DNA of 22,601 bases from contig JANQSQ010000269.1 in NCBI GenBank assembly GCA_028283985.1, positions 1-22,601 of the forward strand, written 5' to 3'. The DNA comes from Rhodothermales bacterium (GTDB lineage: Bacteria > Bacteroidota > Rhodothermia > Rhodothermales > VXPQ01). A program made the position numbers and the translations under genes. Positions 16,695 through 22,601 of the stretch are shown in pieces (within the stretch, counting starts at the first letter, position 1; each line of letters opens with the position of its first letter). Under the pieces are notes generated by a model that was given only the letters and a program-made list of their open reading frames with translations, was not told where the DNA came from and ran no database searches.

Positions 16695-16763
16695 TACGGA
16701 TACTCTGATTAAGTTCGCAAAGTTCAGAGGCTGCAAGAAGCAGTTTCGATCAGAGTATCCGTA
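16695..16763 (-). repeat. Hairpin repeat, copy B
   Basis: The ends are perfect 15-bp inverted repeats: TACGGATACTCTGAT at 16695-16709 and its complement at 16749-16763. Inside is a second small hairpin, CTGC (16731-16734) and GCAG (16739-16742). Read on the minus strand it matches copy A at 4630-4718: the opening 13 bases are identical and about 32 of 37 bases agree in the closing half. It fills most of the 100-base gap between the binding-protein stop and the kinase start, so it is probably transcribed within the operon. Confidence 0.75.
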
Positions 16764-16764
16764 A

Positions 16765-18138
16765 CTAATTCATTGGCCACAGAACGGGCAGTTGCTTCCA
16801 CAGACGATCTGTGTCCATGAGCGAGTTGACGGGATAATAGCGACCATCTTCTCCTATCATGGTCAGGAATACGGTGTCCGATCCCTGATTGTCGTGTTTC
16901 CCGTAGCGGAGTTTGAAGCCGTTGATGTCGATGTCGACACTACCTGTTTGTTGCAGGCTATCCATGAAACAGTTTCTTGTCACATCCCGGGCACACCTTT
17001 CCAGCCCGGCGGCGGCCAGGCGTCCGGCCAGATAGCCTTCGAAGGAGACAAATCCGGGAACTTCTTCGGGGGCGTAGGCCGACAGGGCGCGCTGGTAGGC
17101 GGCAACCACCGGGAGGGTTTGGTCCATCGGGAAAGGCACCACCTGGGTTACGAAGACTCCGTCGCCTTCCTCTCCGAGTTCTCTGGCCAACGCGTTGCTG
17201 CCCACAAAGGAAATGGTTATGAAAACGGGATTCAATCCCGTATGCCTTGCCCATGAGATCAGCGCGGCCACCGGCTGGTACGCTCCCACGAGAATCACTG
17301 CTTCGGGATCGCCCTGCCGCAGATCGAGGAGGGCTGTCTTGACAGCCAATGTATTCCGCGTATACAATCCGATGGAAGCCGGCTCCATCCCGCGTTTTTC
17401 GAGCGCCTTTCTTGCTCCCAGATAGCCCGCGCGACCGAAGGAATCGTCCTGATAGAGTATCGAGATACGCTCGATATCCAGATCTTCTGTAAGCCGGGCA
17501 ACCATTTCCTCGGTTTCCTGGTCGTACGAGGCACGCAGGTTGATAATGTTATGCCATGTGGTGTCGCGCAGGAAGGCGGCGCCCGTGAACGGAGCGATGT
17601 AGGGAATATTTGCATCTGCGGCAACCGGAACGGCGGAACGGGAAGTGGGCGTGCCGACCGCGCCAATCAGCGCAAACACTTTTTCCTCCTCGATCAATCG
17701 AACGGTATTTTCGATCGCTGCTTCGGGTTCATAGGCATCGTCAAGGGATATCAGTTTCAATTGCCGTCCGTGAACCCCGCCGCGCCGATTGACTTCATGA
17801 AAAGCGGCCTGGATACCCCGTTGCATCCCCTGGCCAAGTTCCTGAGCCGGCCCACTGAAGGCTGCGGATTGACCAAACACGACCTGTTCGTCGGAAACGC
17901 CGATTCCCTGAATCGTTACCGAAGCGGTATCCGGCAACGGAGCATCTTGCGCAGTGCTTTCAGAGAAGGAGGTTGTCTCTACGTTTCCTTCCGGAACCAC
18001 TGTCCCTTCATTTTTTTCCACCCCACTGCCCAACCAGGTCCATCCCTCCGGAATAGTGATGGAAACAATGAAAGGGCCAGTTCCCGCCAGAACCAGCATC
18101 AGAAGCACAGCTGCCAGTAGGCCGGGTAGTTGCTTCAT
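16765..18138 (-). CDS. Periplasmic-binding-protein-like ligand sensor (Peripla_BP_6 type)
   Basis: A 457-residue protein of the type I periplasmic-binding fold used by branched-chain amino acid and amide ABC transporters. Residues 1-27 are a hydrophobic N-terminal signal or anchor without a lipobox Cys. About 50 residues of Ser/Thr/Glu-rich linker follow, then the binding domain from about 83 (VVFGQSAAFSGPAQELGQGMQRGIQAAFHEVN, RRGGVHGRQLKLISLDD, and SILYQDDSFGRAGYLGARKAL). There are no permease or ATPase genes nearby, which argues against transport. Its ATG overlaps the stop of the RsbW-like kinase gene by four bases (ATGA), so translation is coupled. I infer a sensor that talks to the histidine kinase downstream. 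The ligand is unknown. Confidence 0.85.
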   Translation of the reverse strand: MKQLPGLLAAVLLMLVLAGTGPFIVSITIPEGWTWLGSGVEKNEGTVVPEGNVETTSFSESTAQDAPLPDTASVTIQGIGVSDEQVVFGQSAAFSGPAQELGQGMQRGIQAAFHEVNRRGGVHGRQLKLISLDDAYEPEAAIENTVRLIEEEKVFALIGAVGTPTSRSAVPVAADANIPYIAPFTGAAFLRDTTWHNIINLRASYDQETEEMVARLTEDLDIERISILYQDDSFGRAGYLGARKALEKRGMEPASIGLYTRNTLAVKTALLDLRQGDPEAVILVGAYQPVAALISWARHTGLNPVFITISFVGSNALARELGEEGDGVFVTQVVPFPMDQTLPVVAAYQRALSAYAPEEVPGFVSFEGYLAGRLAAAGLERCARDVTRNCFMDSLQQTGSVDIDINGFKLRYGKHDNQGSDTVFLTMIGEDGRYYPVNSLMDTDRLWKQLPVLWPMN

Positions 18139-18545
18139 GAAGGTTTGTGCATGATCAGCGTCAAATGATTCTGGTCGTCTTCCCGCCGGTAACGCATATC
18201 GTCCGTCATGGTGCGCACCAGATGTATGCCCAGACCGCCTATGGCGCGGTCGTCGATATCCGAATCCGTATCCGCTTCAGGGGCATCCGTTAGCGGGTCG
18301 AAGGGGCGTCCGGCATCGATAATCTCCACGGTAAGTACATCGTCTTGAGGGGCCATCGTTATCTCGAAATCGGATACTCCCTCCATATGACAGTATTTTA
18401 TACAATTCATTGCTACTTCTTCAATTACCAGATTGATTCGAAAGATGAAATCGTCCGGCCAATTATTCTGAACCGCAAGTTCGTCCACGGCCGCGAAAAT
18501 ACGCTCCAGTTCTGCGACTTCCGTTTTGATTTTAAGAGAGAGCAT
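18135..18545 (-). CDS. RsbW/SpoIIAB-like serine kinase (anti-sigma type)
   Basis: A 136-residue GHKL ATPase-fold kinase of the HATPase_c_2 type. The N-box is EEVAMNCIKY (N47), the G1 box is DAGRPFDP (77-84) and the G2 box GGLGIHLV (103-110). Such proteins phosphorylate a STAS antagonist and bind a target, classically a sigma factor. It has no dimerisation His, so it is not a two-component kinase. It starts 14 bases after the phosphatase gene and overlaps the binding-protein gene by four bases. Its partner should be the STAS protein encoded two genes upstream. The target is unknown. Confidence 0.9.
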   Translation of the reverse strand: MLSLKIKTEVAELERIFAAVDELAVQNNWPDDFIFRINLVIEEVAMNCIKYCHMEGVSDFEITMAPQDDVLTVEIIDAGRPFDPLTDAPEADTDSDIDDRAIGGLGIHLVRTMTDDMRYRREDDQNHLTLIMHKPS

Positions 18546-18559
18546 GAAGATATCGGATG

Positions 18560-19723
18560 TCAGTTTTCGGGCCGGTGGATTGCCAGGCAGGTAATGTCAT
18601 CCGATTGCGGCGCGTCGCCGACAAAAGCCTTTATTCCGTCAAAGATCGCCCGTGTAATTACCTCAGGTTCTCCGGAGGAAGCCCCCTTGAGCATATCGAA
18701 CAAGCGCTCTTCGCCCAACTCTTCCTTATCCTCGTTCATGGCTTCCGTGACGCCGTCCGTATATAAAGTGAGCGTATCGCCGGGCGCGAGCGTGATCGTT
18801 TTCTGCTCGTATTCCAGATCGGGCATGACCCCGATAGCCACTCCGCCGGTCAGCGGAAGCATAGAGCAGCTTTTATCGGAATGAAGAACGACCGGGCTGT
18901 TATGCCCCGCGTTCGCATACGTAAATTCTCCGCTTTCCGGGTCATATATCCCGTACAGCAGGGTCACAAACATCATGGAATCGTTTTTCTCGCACAGCAT
19001 ATTATTCACTTCCCGCAGGGCGTCGGCGGGCGCTGTGCTTCCGATAGCTGCGCCTTTTAACAAGGTGCGGCTGGACATCATGAACAGGGCGGCCGGCACC
19101 CCTTTGTCCGACACATCGGCTATGGCGAGGCCGACCCGACCCCGTCCCAGAGGAATCACATCGAAAAAATCTCCACCGACATTGCGGGCGGGCTCCATGT
19201 CGCCGAAAATGCGGTGGCCGGGCTTGTTGGGGAATTCAGTAGGCAGAATGGCCCGCTGCATCTTTCTGGCGATATCGAGTTCGTTCTGCAGCGAAACCAG
19301 TTTATCGCGCGAAGCGAGCGCTTCGCGCCAACGCGCCATGTGTTCCAGGGTCCGGTCAATGGTAATTCTGAGATCGTCGAAGTCGACCGGTTTGGTGATG
19401 AAGTCGAAGGCGCCGCGGTTCATGGCCGTGCGAATGTTCTTCATGTCACCGTATGCGGAAATAATCACGGAGCGAATGTTCGGATCCAATTGCGCAATCT
19501 GGTCAAGCAGGGTCAGCCCATCCATTTGCGGCATATTGATATCCGAGACCACCATATCGATATCTTCCTGCTCACGAAGCCGCTCCAATGCCTCTACTCC
19601 GTTGCCCGCAAAGACGAAAACATACTTACCTGCCCGGATGCTCCGCCGCATGCGTTGTAACATGAGCGGCTGCAAGTCCGGTTCGTCGTCCACGACGAGG
19701 ATCTTGTACGGATTTTTGCTCAT
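18560..19723 (-). CDS. Response-regulator PP2C phosphatase (REC-SpoIIE/RsbU type)
   Basis: A 387-residue fusion of a receiver domain (1-125; phospho-acceptor D61 in SDINMPQMDG, conserved K111, acidic pair D12-D13) and a PP2C-type serine phosphatase (about 145-384). The metal-binding acidic residues are present: D185 in GGDFFD, D203 in IADVSDKG, D323 in YTDGVTEAM and the DD at 375-376 (QSDDIT). The linker LQNELDIARKMQRAILP is the helix common in RsbU-like regulators. It should dephosphorylate the STAS protein when phosphorylated on D61. It is the only response regulator in the block, so the histidine kinase at 14499-16664 is its natural partner by inference. Confidence 0.93.
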   Translation of the reverse strand: MSKNPYKILVVDDEPDLQPLMLQRMRRSIRAGKYVFVFAGNGVEALERLREQEDIDMVVSDINMPQMDGLTLLDQIAQLDPNIRSVIISAYGDMKNIRTAMNRGAFDFITKPVDFDDLRITIDRTLEHMARWREALASRDKLVSLQNELDIARKMQRAILPTEFPNKPGHRIFGDMEPARNVGGDFFDVIPLGRGRVGLAIADVSDKGVPAALFMMSSRTLLKGAAIGSTAPADALREVNNMLCEKNDSMMFVTLLYGIYDPESGEFTYANAGHNSPVVLHSDKSCSMLPLTGGVAIGVMPDLEYEQKTITLAPGDTLTLYTDGVTEAMNEDKEELGEERLFDMLKGASSGEPEVITRAIFDGIKAFVGDAPQSDDITCLAIHRPEN

Positions 19724-19792
19724 CCTCGGATATTTTTGTCATTCCCCGGCTTTGACCGGCGGCATAAAACCTTGCTCAATCAATTATCCCGA

Positions 19793-20128
19793 TTATCCGA
19801 GTGCAGCCATCGCTTCCTTTTGCGATTCGTGAATCGGAATGATTTTGTCGAAGCCGCTAATTGCAAAAATATCCTTGACCGAAGCGATGAGCGAACATGC
19901 CGCAAATGATATGTTTTCTCTCCGGAGTTGCTTGGCGAACATCAGAATTACACGGAGGCCGGCGCTACTGATATACGAAAGGTGTTCAAAATCGAGGATC
20001 ACCTTTTGTCCGCCCTCCTGGATCGCTTCTTTCAAAGCTTCCTGGAATTCCGGGGCGTTACTGCCATCGACACGCCCTTCGGTCACTATGACAAGGCTCC
20101 CGTTTTTGTTTTCGGTAGTTACTTGCAT
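19793..20128 (-). CDS. STAS anti-sigma-factor antagonist
   Basis: A 111-residue single STAS domain of the SpoIIAA/RsbV type. The phosphorylation loop is YISSAGLRVIL, with Ser55 aligned to the phosphorylated serine of SpoIIAA. Flanking motifs are VTEGRVDGSNAPEFQEAL and KVILDFEHLSY. When unphosphorylated it would bind the RsbW-like kinase and release that kinase's target. It is the first gene of the five-gene minus-strand block, 69 bases before the phosphatase gene, and has the strongest Shine-Dalgarno sequence seen in the window. Confidence 0.93.
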   Translation of the reverse strand: MQVTTENKNGSLVIVTEGRVDGSNAPEFQEALKEAIQEGGQKVILDFEHLSYISSAGLRVILMFAKQLRRENISFAACSLIASVKDIFAISGFDKIIPIHESQKEAMAALG

Positions 20129-20135
20129 TGACTCT

Positions 20136-20141
20136 ACCTCC
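20136..20141 (-). promoter_or_regulatory. Strong Shine-Dalgarno of the STAS gene
   Basis: GGAGGT on the minus strand sits seven bases before the ATG of the STAS gene. Most other genes in the window (dnaA, fabD, plsX, fabG, rpmH) have no such site, so this one is exceptional and suggests high translation of the antagonist. Confidence 0.6.
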
Positions 20142-20319
20142 GTGAGAGTAATTGTTTCGCAGTTTGTTTTCTTGTTTCACTACAAGTCGCGGCCATGTTT
20201 TTGGACGCCAAACAGGAGATTCCTTCGTGCATGCTCTTTCTTTTCAACCCGCAGTCCGTAGACATGATTATACTCCTGTCAAGGATATATGGATCTGTCC
20301 GGATTACAGGTGTAACGTA

Positions 20320-20380
20320 GTCCTACGAGGGGATACCCTGCATGTGGGCGCCGAGCCCGCCACGTTACACTTTGAAAAGG
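20320..20380 (+). repeat. Copy of an internal yidC segment
   Basis: 61 bases nearly identical to 22162-22223 inside yidC: one single-base deletion (four G instead of five) and two mismatches. The stretch 20338-20377 (40 bases) is identical. Similarity stops abruptly on both sides. Both copies are on the same strand, about 1.8 kb apart. Because of the length and sharp edges, a small ectopic duplication or an assembly artefact are the main explanations. Confidence 0.8.
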
Positions 20381-20572
20381 TCCTGTATCTCCAGTTGAGC
20401 AGCCGGGGAGCGGGTTCTTTCGCCAGAAATGCCTTGCCCCCTTTAGCATCCATTACCGAATATGAATCGTTCTGCGTTATTGCGATACAGACCCTGCCTG
20501 GACCCGAAAATCGGGGATTCACAGGACAGAATCTGGTGCAGTCTAATATTTTTGATAGAGGAAGTCAAGGAT

Positions 20573-20595
20573 AAAAAGGCGTAATTCCTCTTTTT
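20573..20595 (-). terminator. Possible terminator after tRNA-Val
   Basis: Immediately downstream of tRNA-Val on the minus strand, an A-rich run and GG face CC and a T run across a short AT loop (imperfect, one bulge). This gives a weak hairpin with U residues, usable in either direction. The stem is poor, so confidence is low. Confidence 0.3.
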
Positions 20596-20596
20596 G

Positions 20597-20671
20597 TGGG
20601 CGGTACCGGATTCGAACCAGTGACCTCCTGCTTGTAAGGCAGGCGCTCTAAACCAGCTGAGCTAACCGCCC
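20597..20671 (-). tRNA. tRNA-Val (anticodon TAC)
   Basis: 75 bases on the minus strand fold as a full cloverleaf: acceptor GGGCGGT with ACCGCCC, D-arm GCTC/GAGC, anticodon stem CCTGC/GCAGG with loop CTTACAA (anticodon TAC), and T-arm with TTCGAAT. The discriminator base is A. CCA is not encoded; the bases after the discriminator are CAA. It is followed by tRNA-Gly 60 bases upstream in the same direction, so the two probably form one transcript. Confidence 0.95.
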
Positions 20672-20731
20672 GGTTCGCACCGGTATGACGCATGGCGACG
20701 CCGTCGCCACGCATGCCGAACCATCTGACCG

Positions 20732-20803
20732 AGCGGGAAACGGGATTCGAACCCGCGACCCTCAGCTTGGGAAGCTGATGCTCTACCCCTGAGCTACTCC
20801 CGC
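20732..20803 (-). tRNA. tRNA-Gly (anticodon CCC)
   Basis: 72 bases on the minus strand form a cloverleaf: acceptor GCGGGAG with TTCCCGC, D-arm GCTC/GAGC, anticodon stem TCAGC/GCTGA with loop TTCCCAA, so positions 34-36 are CCC, reading GGG codons. T-arm loop is TTCGAAT. CCA is not encoded. The 60-base gap to tRNA-Val contains a short hairpin around TGGCGAC/GTCGCCA, a possible processing signal. Confidence 0.93.
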
Positions 20804-20950
20804 TGTACCCTTTCCCGGTACTCCGTCAGGAAAAAGGGGTTCCAAAGACGTTGCTTCACGAGATGCGAAAACATACCCGCAGGTATGTGCGTATAACTAT
20901 ATTCTGTACCTGCGATAAATAGTCGAGATGCGTTTTCGGATCACCGTATT
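20804..20950. promoter_or_regulatory. tRNA/rpmH divergent promoter region with dyad
   Basis: This divergent gap must hold the leftward tRNA promoter and the rightward rpmH promoter. It contains a perfect 7-bp dyad with a 4-base centre, ACATACC-CGCA-GGTATGT, at 20871-20888, followed by AT-rich TATAACTATATT (20892-20903). CGCAGGTA in the dyad is also complementary to TACCTGCG about 30 bp downstream. This looks like an operator or leader structure, but no regulator is known from the window. Confidence 0.4.
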
Positions 20951-21106
20951 ATGAAACGTACTTATCAGCCAAGTAGACGCAAGCGCGCGAACAAGCACGG
21001 TTTCCGTGCCCGTATGAGCTCAAAAAACGGGCGCAGGGTGCTCAAGCGCCGGCGCGAGAAAGGCCGTAGCGTTCTTACCGTAAGCGACACGCGGTCCGGC
21101 AAATAG
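20951..21106 (+). CDS. rpmH: 50S ribosomal protein L34
   Basis: A 51-residue highly basic protein starting MKRTYQPSRRKRANKHGFRA, the unmistakable L34 signature. It includes the usual RMSSKNGRRVLKRRREKGR segment and has seven extra residues at the end (LTVSDTRSGK region), slightly longer than the 44-46 typical. The ATG follows an AT-rich sequence without a Shine-Dalgarno. It precedes rnpA by nine bases. Confidence 0.97.
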   Translation: MKRTYQPSRRKRANKHGFRARMSSKNGRRVLKRRREKGRSVLTVSDTRSGK

Positions 21107-21115
21107 TCTGAGGTC

Positions 21116-21580
21116 GTGGTCGTGCCAGAGGATGGGAGCCTGCGCCCGTTTCAAAAATTGCCGCGCTCATTCCGCCTTAAGCGGAAGCGCCTGATTCGCC
21201 CCTTGTTTGACCGTAACCGGGAGGATGTCGGTACGGTGAGCAAAGGATGTATTCGGCTTGTGTACCGGATCGTGTCTCGTGCGCAACTCGAGGCAGATGC
21301 GCCTGTCCAGATCGGATTTGCGCCCAGCCGCCATGCAAAAGCTGCAAGCCGGAACCGTATCAAGCGGTTGCTGCGCGAAACCTACCGGCTGCATCAGCAG
21401 GGAATCCTGGGTCGTTTTGCCGGCACGGTGAGTGCATTGACGATGATGATCATTCATCGCGCCGGTCGACAGGACGATACGCGGCCGGGCTGCCGGGTGC
21501 ATGCCGATCTGCCGGAAGCGCTGCAACAACTCTGCCGCCGTCTCGACGAATCTTCCATGCGTTCGGAACGTCACACCTGA
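21116..21580 (+). CDS. rnpA: Ribonuclease P protein component
   Basis: The protein subunit that helps RNase P RNA bind pre-tRNA. The 154-residue product has the RNR signature SRNRIKRLLRETYR (78-91), preceded by IGFAPSRHAKAA, and a basic N-terminal LPRSFRLKRKRLIRPLF that fits the usual LPR-KRL-L start region. The start is GTG at 21116, nine bases after rpmH, with another GTG two codons later. The C-terminal 40 residues past the core are unusual and not clearly homologous. Classical rpmH-rnpA pair. Confidence 0.93.
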   Translation: MVVPEDGSLRPFQKLPRSFRLKRKRLIRPLFDRNREDVGTVSKGCIRLVYRIVSRAQLEADAPVQIGFAPSRHAKAASRNRIKRLLRETYRLHQQGILGRFAGTVSALTMMIIHRAGRQDDTRPGCRVHADLPEALQQLCRRLDESSMRSERHT

Positions 21581-21679
21581 CTTCCCGTTTAGCGCGACGG
21601 CGTTTCGGCGCGTTTGTGCATACGTTGCAAGCGCAAGCAATACCCGTCCATCCTGTAATACGAGCAAGGGGAACCTGAT

Positions 21680-22601
21680 TTGGACCGCAATGTCGTCATC
21701 GCAACCGTACTGGTGGCGATTATCATGTTCGTCTGGCTCTGGGTGTTCGCTCCTCCCCAGCCGACCGTGCCTGCCGGCGATCCGGCGGCGCAGGAGGAGC
21801 TCGCCGAAGATTCGCAGGCCACGGAACGAACCACTACAGGGGGCGACACGCTTGCGCCCGGGTCCGGCGACGTACCGTCAGGCGAGGAGTTGTTAGCTAC
21901 AGAGGAAGTTACCCGGGATACGTCGCTTGTCGCGGCGTTAGCGGGCGAAGCCCGTTTCATCACGGTCGATACCGATCTTTATAGAGCGGTTTTCTCGACG
22001 AAAGGCGCCACATTGCTCTCTTTTTCCCTGAAAGAATACAGGAAATTCGATCAGGAAACGCCCGTACAGATGGTGGACACCACCGGATCGGGGGCGCTGG
22101 GGATCGCCTTTACGACGCCCCGTTCCCATCTTGTCGATACGCGCGCGCTGTATTTCGATACGTCCTACGAGGGGGATACGCTGCATGTGGGCGCCGAGCC
22201 CGCCACGTTACACTTTGAAACGGATATTCAGGGCGGCGTATTGCGGCAGACCTACACGTTTCATCCGGGCGAATACGAAATCGGCCTGCGTGTGGACCAG
22301 GAAAATGCGGCGGCCTTTTCTACAAGGGAGGGCTACGAGTTGATATGGACAGGAGCTATTCCCTTCACGGAAAACGATACGCAAGAGGAAGCCAAAGCGG
22401 CCGGGGCCTATGCGCGTAGCGGAGGCGAGGTAGAGAACGTATTGCTGAGGAAAGAGGACTTCGGAGAGCAACGCCTTTCCGGAAATGTGGCATGGACCGC
22501 TATCAAGACCAGGTATTTCACCTCTGTCATGATCCCCTCTTCCGGTACCCGCGGCGCCGAACTGGTCGGGGAGCAGACGGGAGAGCCGGGCAGCGAAGGC
22601 T
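21680..22601 (+). CDS. yidC: Membrane protein insertase YidC (partial, N-terminal part)
   Basis: Inserts and folds inner-membrane proteins. The open frame runs off the window end after about 307 codons. The start is a TTG with a good AAGGGG ribosome binding site eight bases ahead, giving DRNVVIATVLVAIIMFV, a single N-terminal membrane helix (about 4-20) typical of Bacteroidota/Chlorobiota YidC. After a Glu/Thr/Ser/Pro-rich linker comes the beta-rich periplasmic domain (STKGATLLSFSLKEY, GYELIWTGAIPF, YFTSVMIPS). The conserved five-helix insertase core is beyond the window. Codons for GDTLHVGAEPATLHFE are duplicated at 20320-20380. No yidD lies between rnpA and yidC. Confidence 0.9.
   Translation, partial: MDRNVVIATVLVAIIMFVWLWVFAPPQPTVPAGDPAAQEELAEDSQATERTTTGGDTLAPGSGDVPSGEELLATEEVTRDTSLVAALAGEARFITVDTDLYRAVFSTKGATLLSFSLKEYRKFDQETPVQMVDTTGSGALGIAFTTPRSHLVDTRALYFDTSYEGDTLHVGAEPATLHFETDIQGGVLRQTYTFHPGEYEIGLRVDQENAAAFSTREGYELIWTGAIPFTENDTQEEAKAAGAYARSGGEVENVLLRKEDFGEQRLSGNVAWTAIKTRYFTSVMIPSSGTRGAELVGEQTGEPGSEG
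22162..22223 (+). repeat. yidC segment duplicated upstream
   Basis: The 62-base source (or partner) of the copy at 20320-20380, lying in frame within the yidC periplasmic domain. See that entry for the alignment. The yidC frame is unbroken here, so this is taken as the original copy. Confidence 0.8.

Larger units (their letters stand above)
20129..20593. other. Gene-poor region with yidC-derived insert
   Basis: A 465-base stretch between the STAS gene and tRNA-Val. It should contain the promoter of the signalling block near 20145-20250, but no clear boxes were found. An open frame runs on the plus strand from 20152 to 20574 (140 codons, MFRSLFSCF...). Its product has no recognisable domain and includes a segment, GDTLHVGAEPATLHFE, identical to part of YidC because of the embedded duplicate at 20320-20380. 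I regard this frame as probably not a real gene. Confidence 0.4.

Noticed and set aside
16665..16736. Histidine kinase start at the TTG at 16736
   Set aside because: It would translate the repeat element into protein and gives an N-terminus with no resemblance to a membrane sensor start; the GTG at 16664 is more economical.
20152..20574. Possible gene of 140 codons between STAS and tRNA-Val
   Set aside because: No domain, no good start context, and the only recognisable part is the short yidC duplicate. Kept only as a note in the regional entry.
21247..21678. Second plus-strand frame overlapping rnpA, possibly yidD
   Set aside because: It lacks the YidD cysteine signature and overlaps rnpA almost fully in another frame.
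1..22601. CRISPR array, prophage or transposase genes
   Set aside because: No regularly spaced repeats and no phage or transposase proteins were seen; only short non-coding repeat elements are present.

Overview
The window looks like the replication-origin neighbourhood of a bacterium of the Bacteroidota/Rhodothermota (Salinibacter-Rhodothermus-like) or Chlorobiota lineage. This rests on gene order (rplM-rpsI-rpsB-tsf-pyrH and yceD-rpmF-plsX-fabH-fabD-fabG), a YidC that opens with an M/L-DRN-type start and one long N-terminal helix, moderately GC-rich DNA, and leaders that mostly lack a Shine-Dalgarno sequence. The species cannot be named from the sequence alone.

Layout. 12-3485 (minus): translation operon rplM-rpsI-rpsB-tsf-pyrH. 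3810-5197 (plus): a sigma-70 family (ECF-like) factor, an intergenic patch holding two repeat elements, and a small tail-anchored hypothetical protein. 5228-7724 (minus): dnaN and dnaA. 7717-8035: candidate oriC with five DnaA-box-like sites, all in one orientation. 8203-12905 (plus): yceD-rpmF-plsX-fabH-fabD-fabG, membrane lipid synthesis. 12957-14474 (plus): DEAD-box RNA helicase. 14499-20128 (minus): a five-gene signalling block read in the order STAS protein, REC-PP2C phosphatase, RsbW-like kinase, periplasmic-binding-protein-like sensor, transmembrane histidine kinase. 20129-20593: no convincing gene, but a 61-bp copy of an internal piece of yidC. 20597-20803 (minus): tRNA-Val and tRNA-Gly. 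20951-22601 (plus): rpmH-rnpA-yidC, with yidC cut by the window end.

How the parts work together. Genes left of about 7.7 kb mostly run leftward and housekeeping genes right of it run rightward, as expected if replication starts at the dnaA-yceD gap. The most interesting unit is the signalling block. It has all the parts of a partner switch (phosphatase, kinase, STAS antagonist), placed under a two-component input (histidine kinase and receiver domain) and linked by a 4-base overlap to a membrane-tethered ligand-binding protein that has no transporter genes beside it. I infer a ligand-sensing cascade ending in sequestration or release of an unknown target. The sigma factor at 3810-4436 is one candidate.

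Three repeat or duplication types are visible directly: a MITE-like element (4445-4572) whose right end recurs across the fabD stop codon (12083-12110); a hairpin repeat present at 4630-4718 and 16695-16763; and the yidC fragment at 20320-20380.
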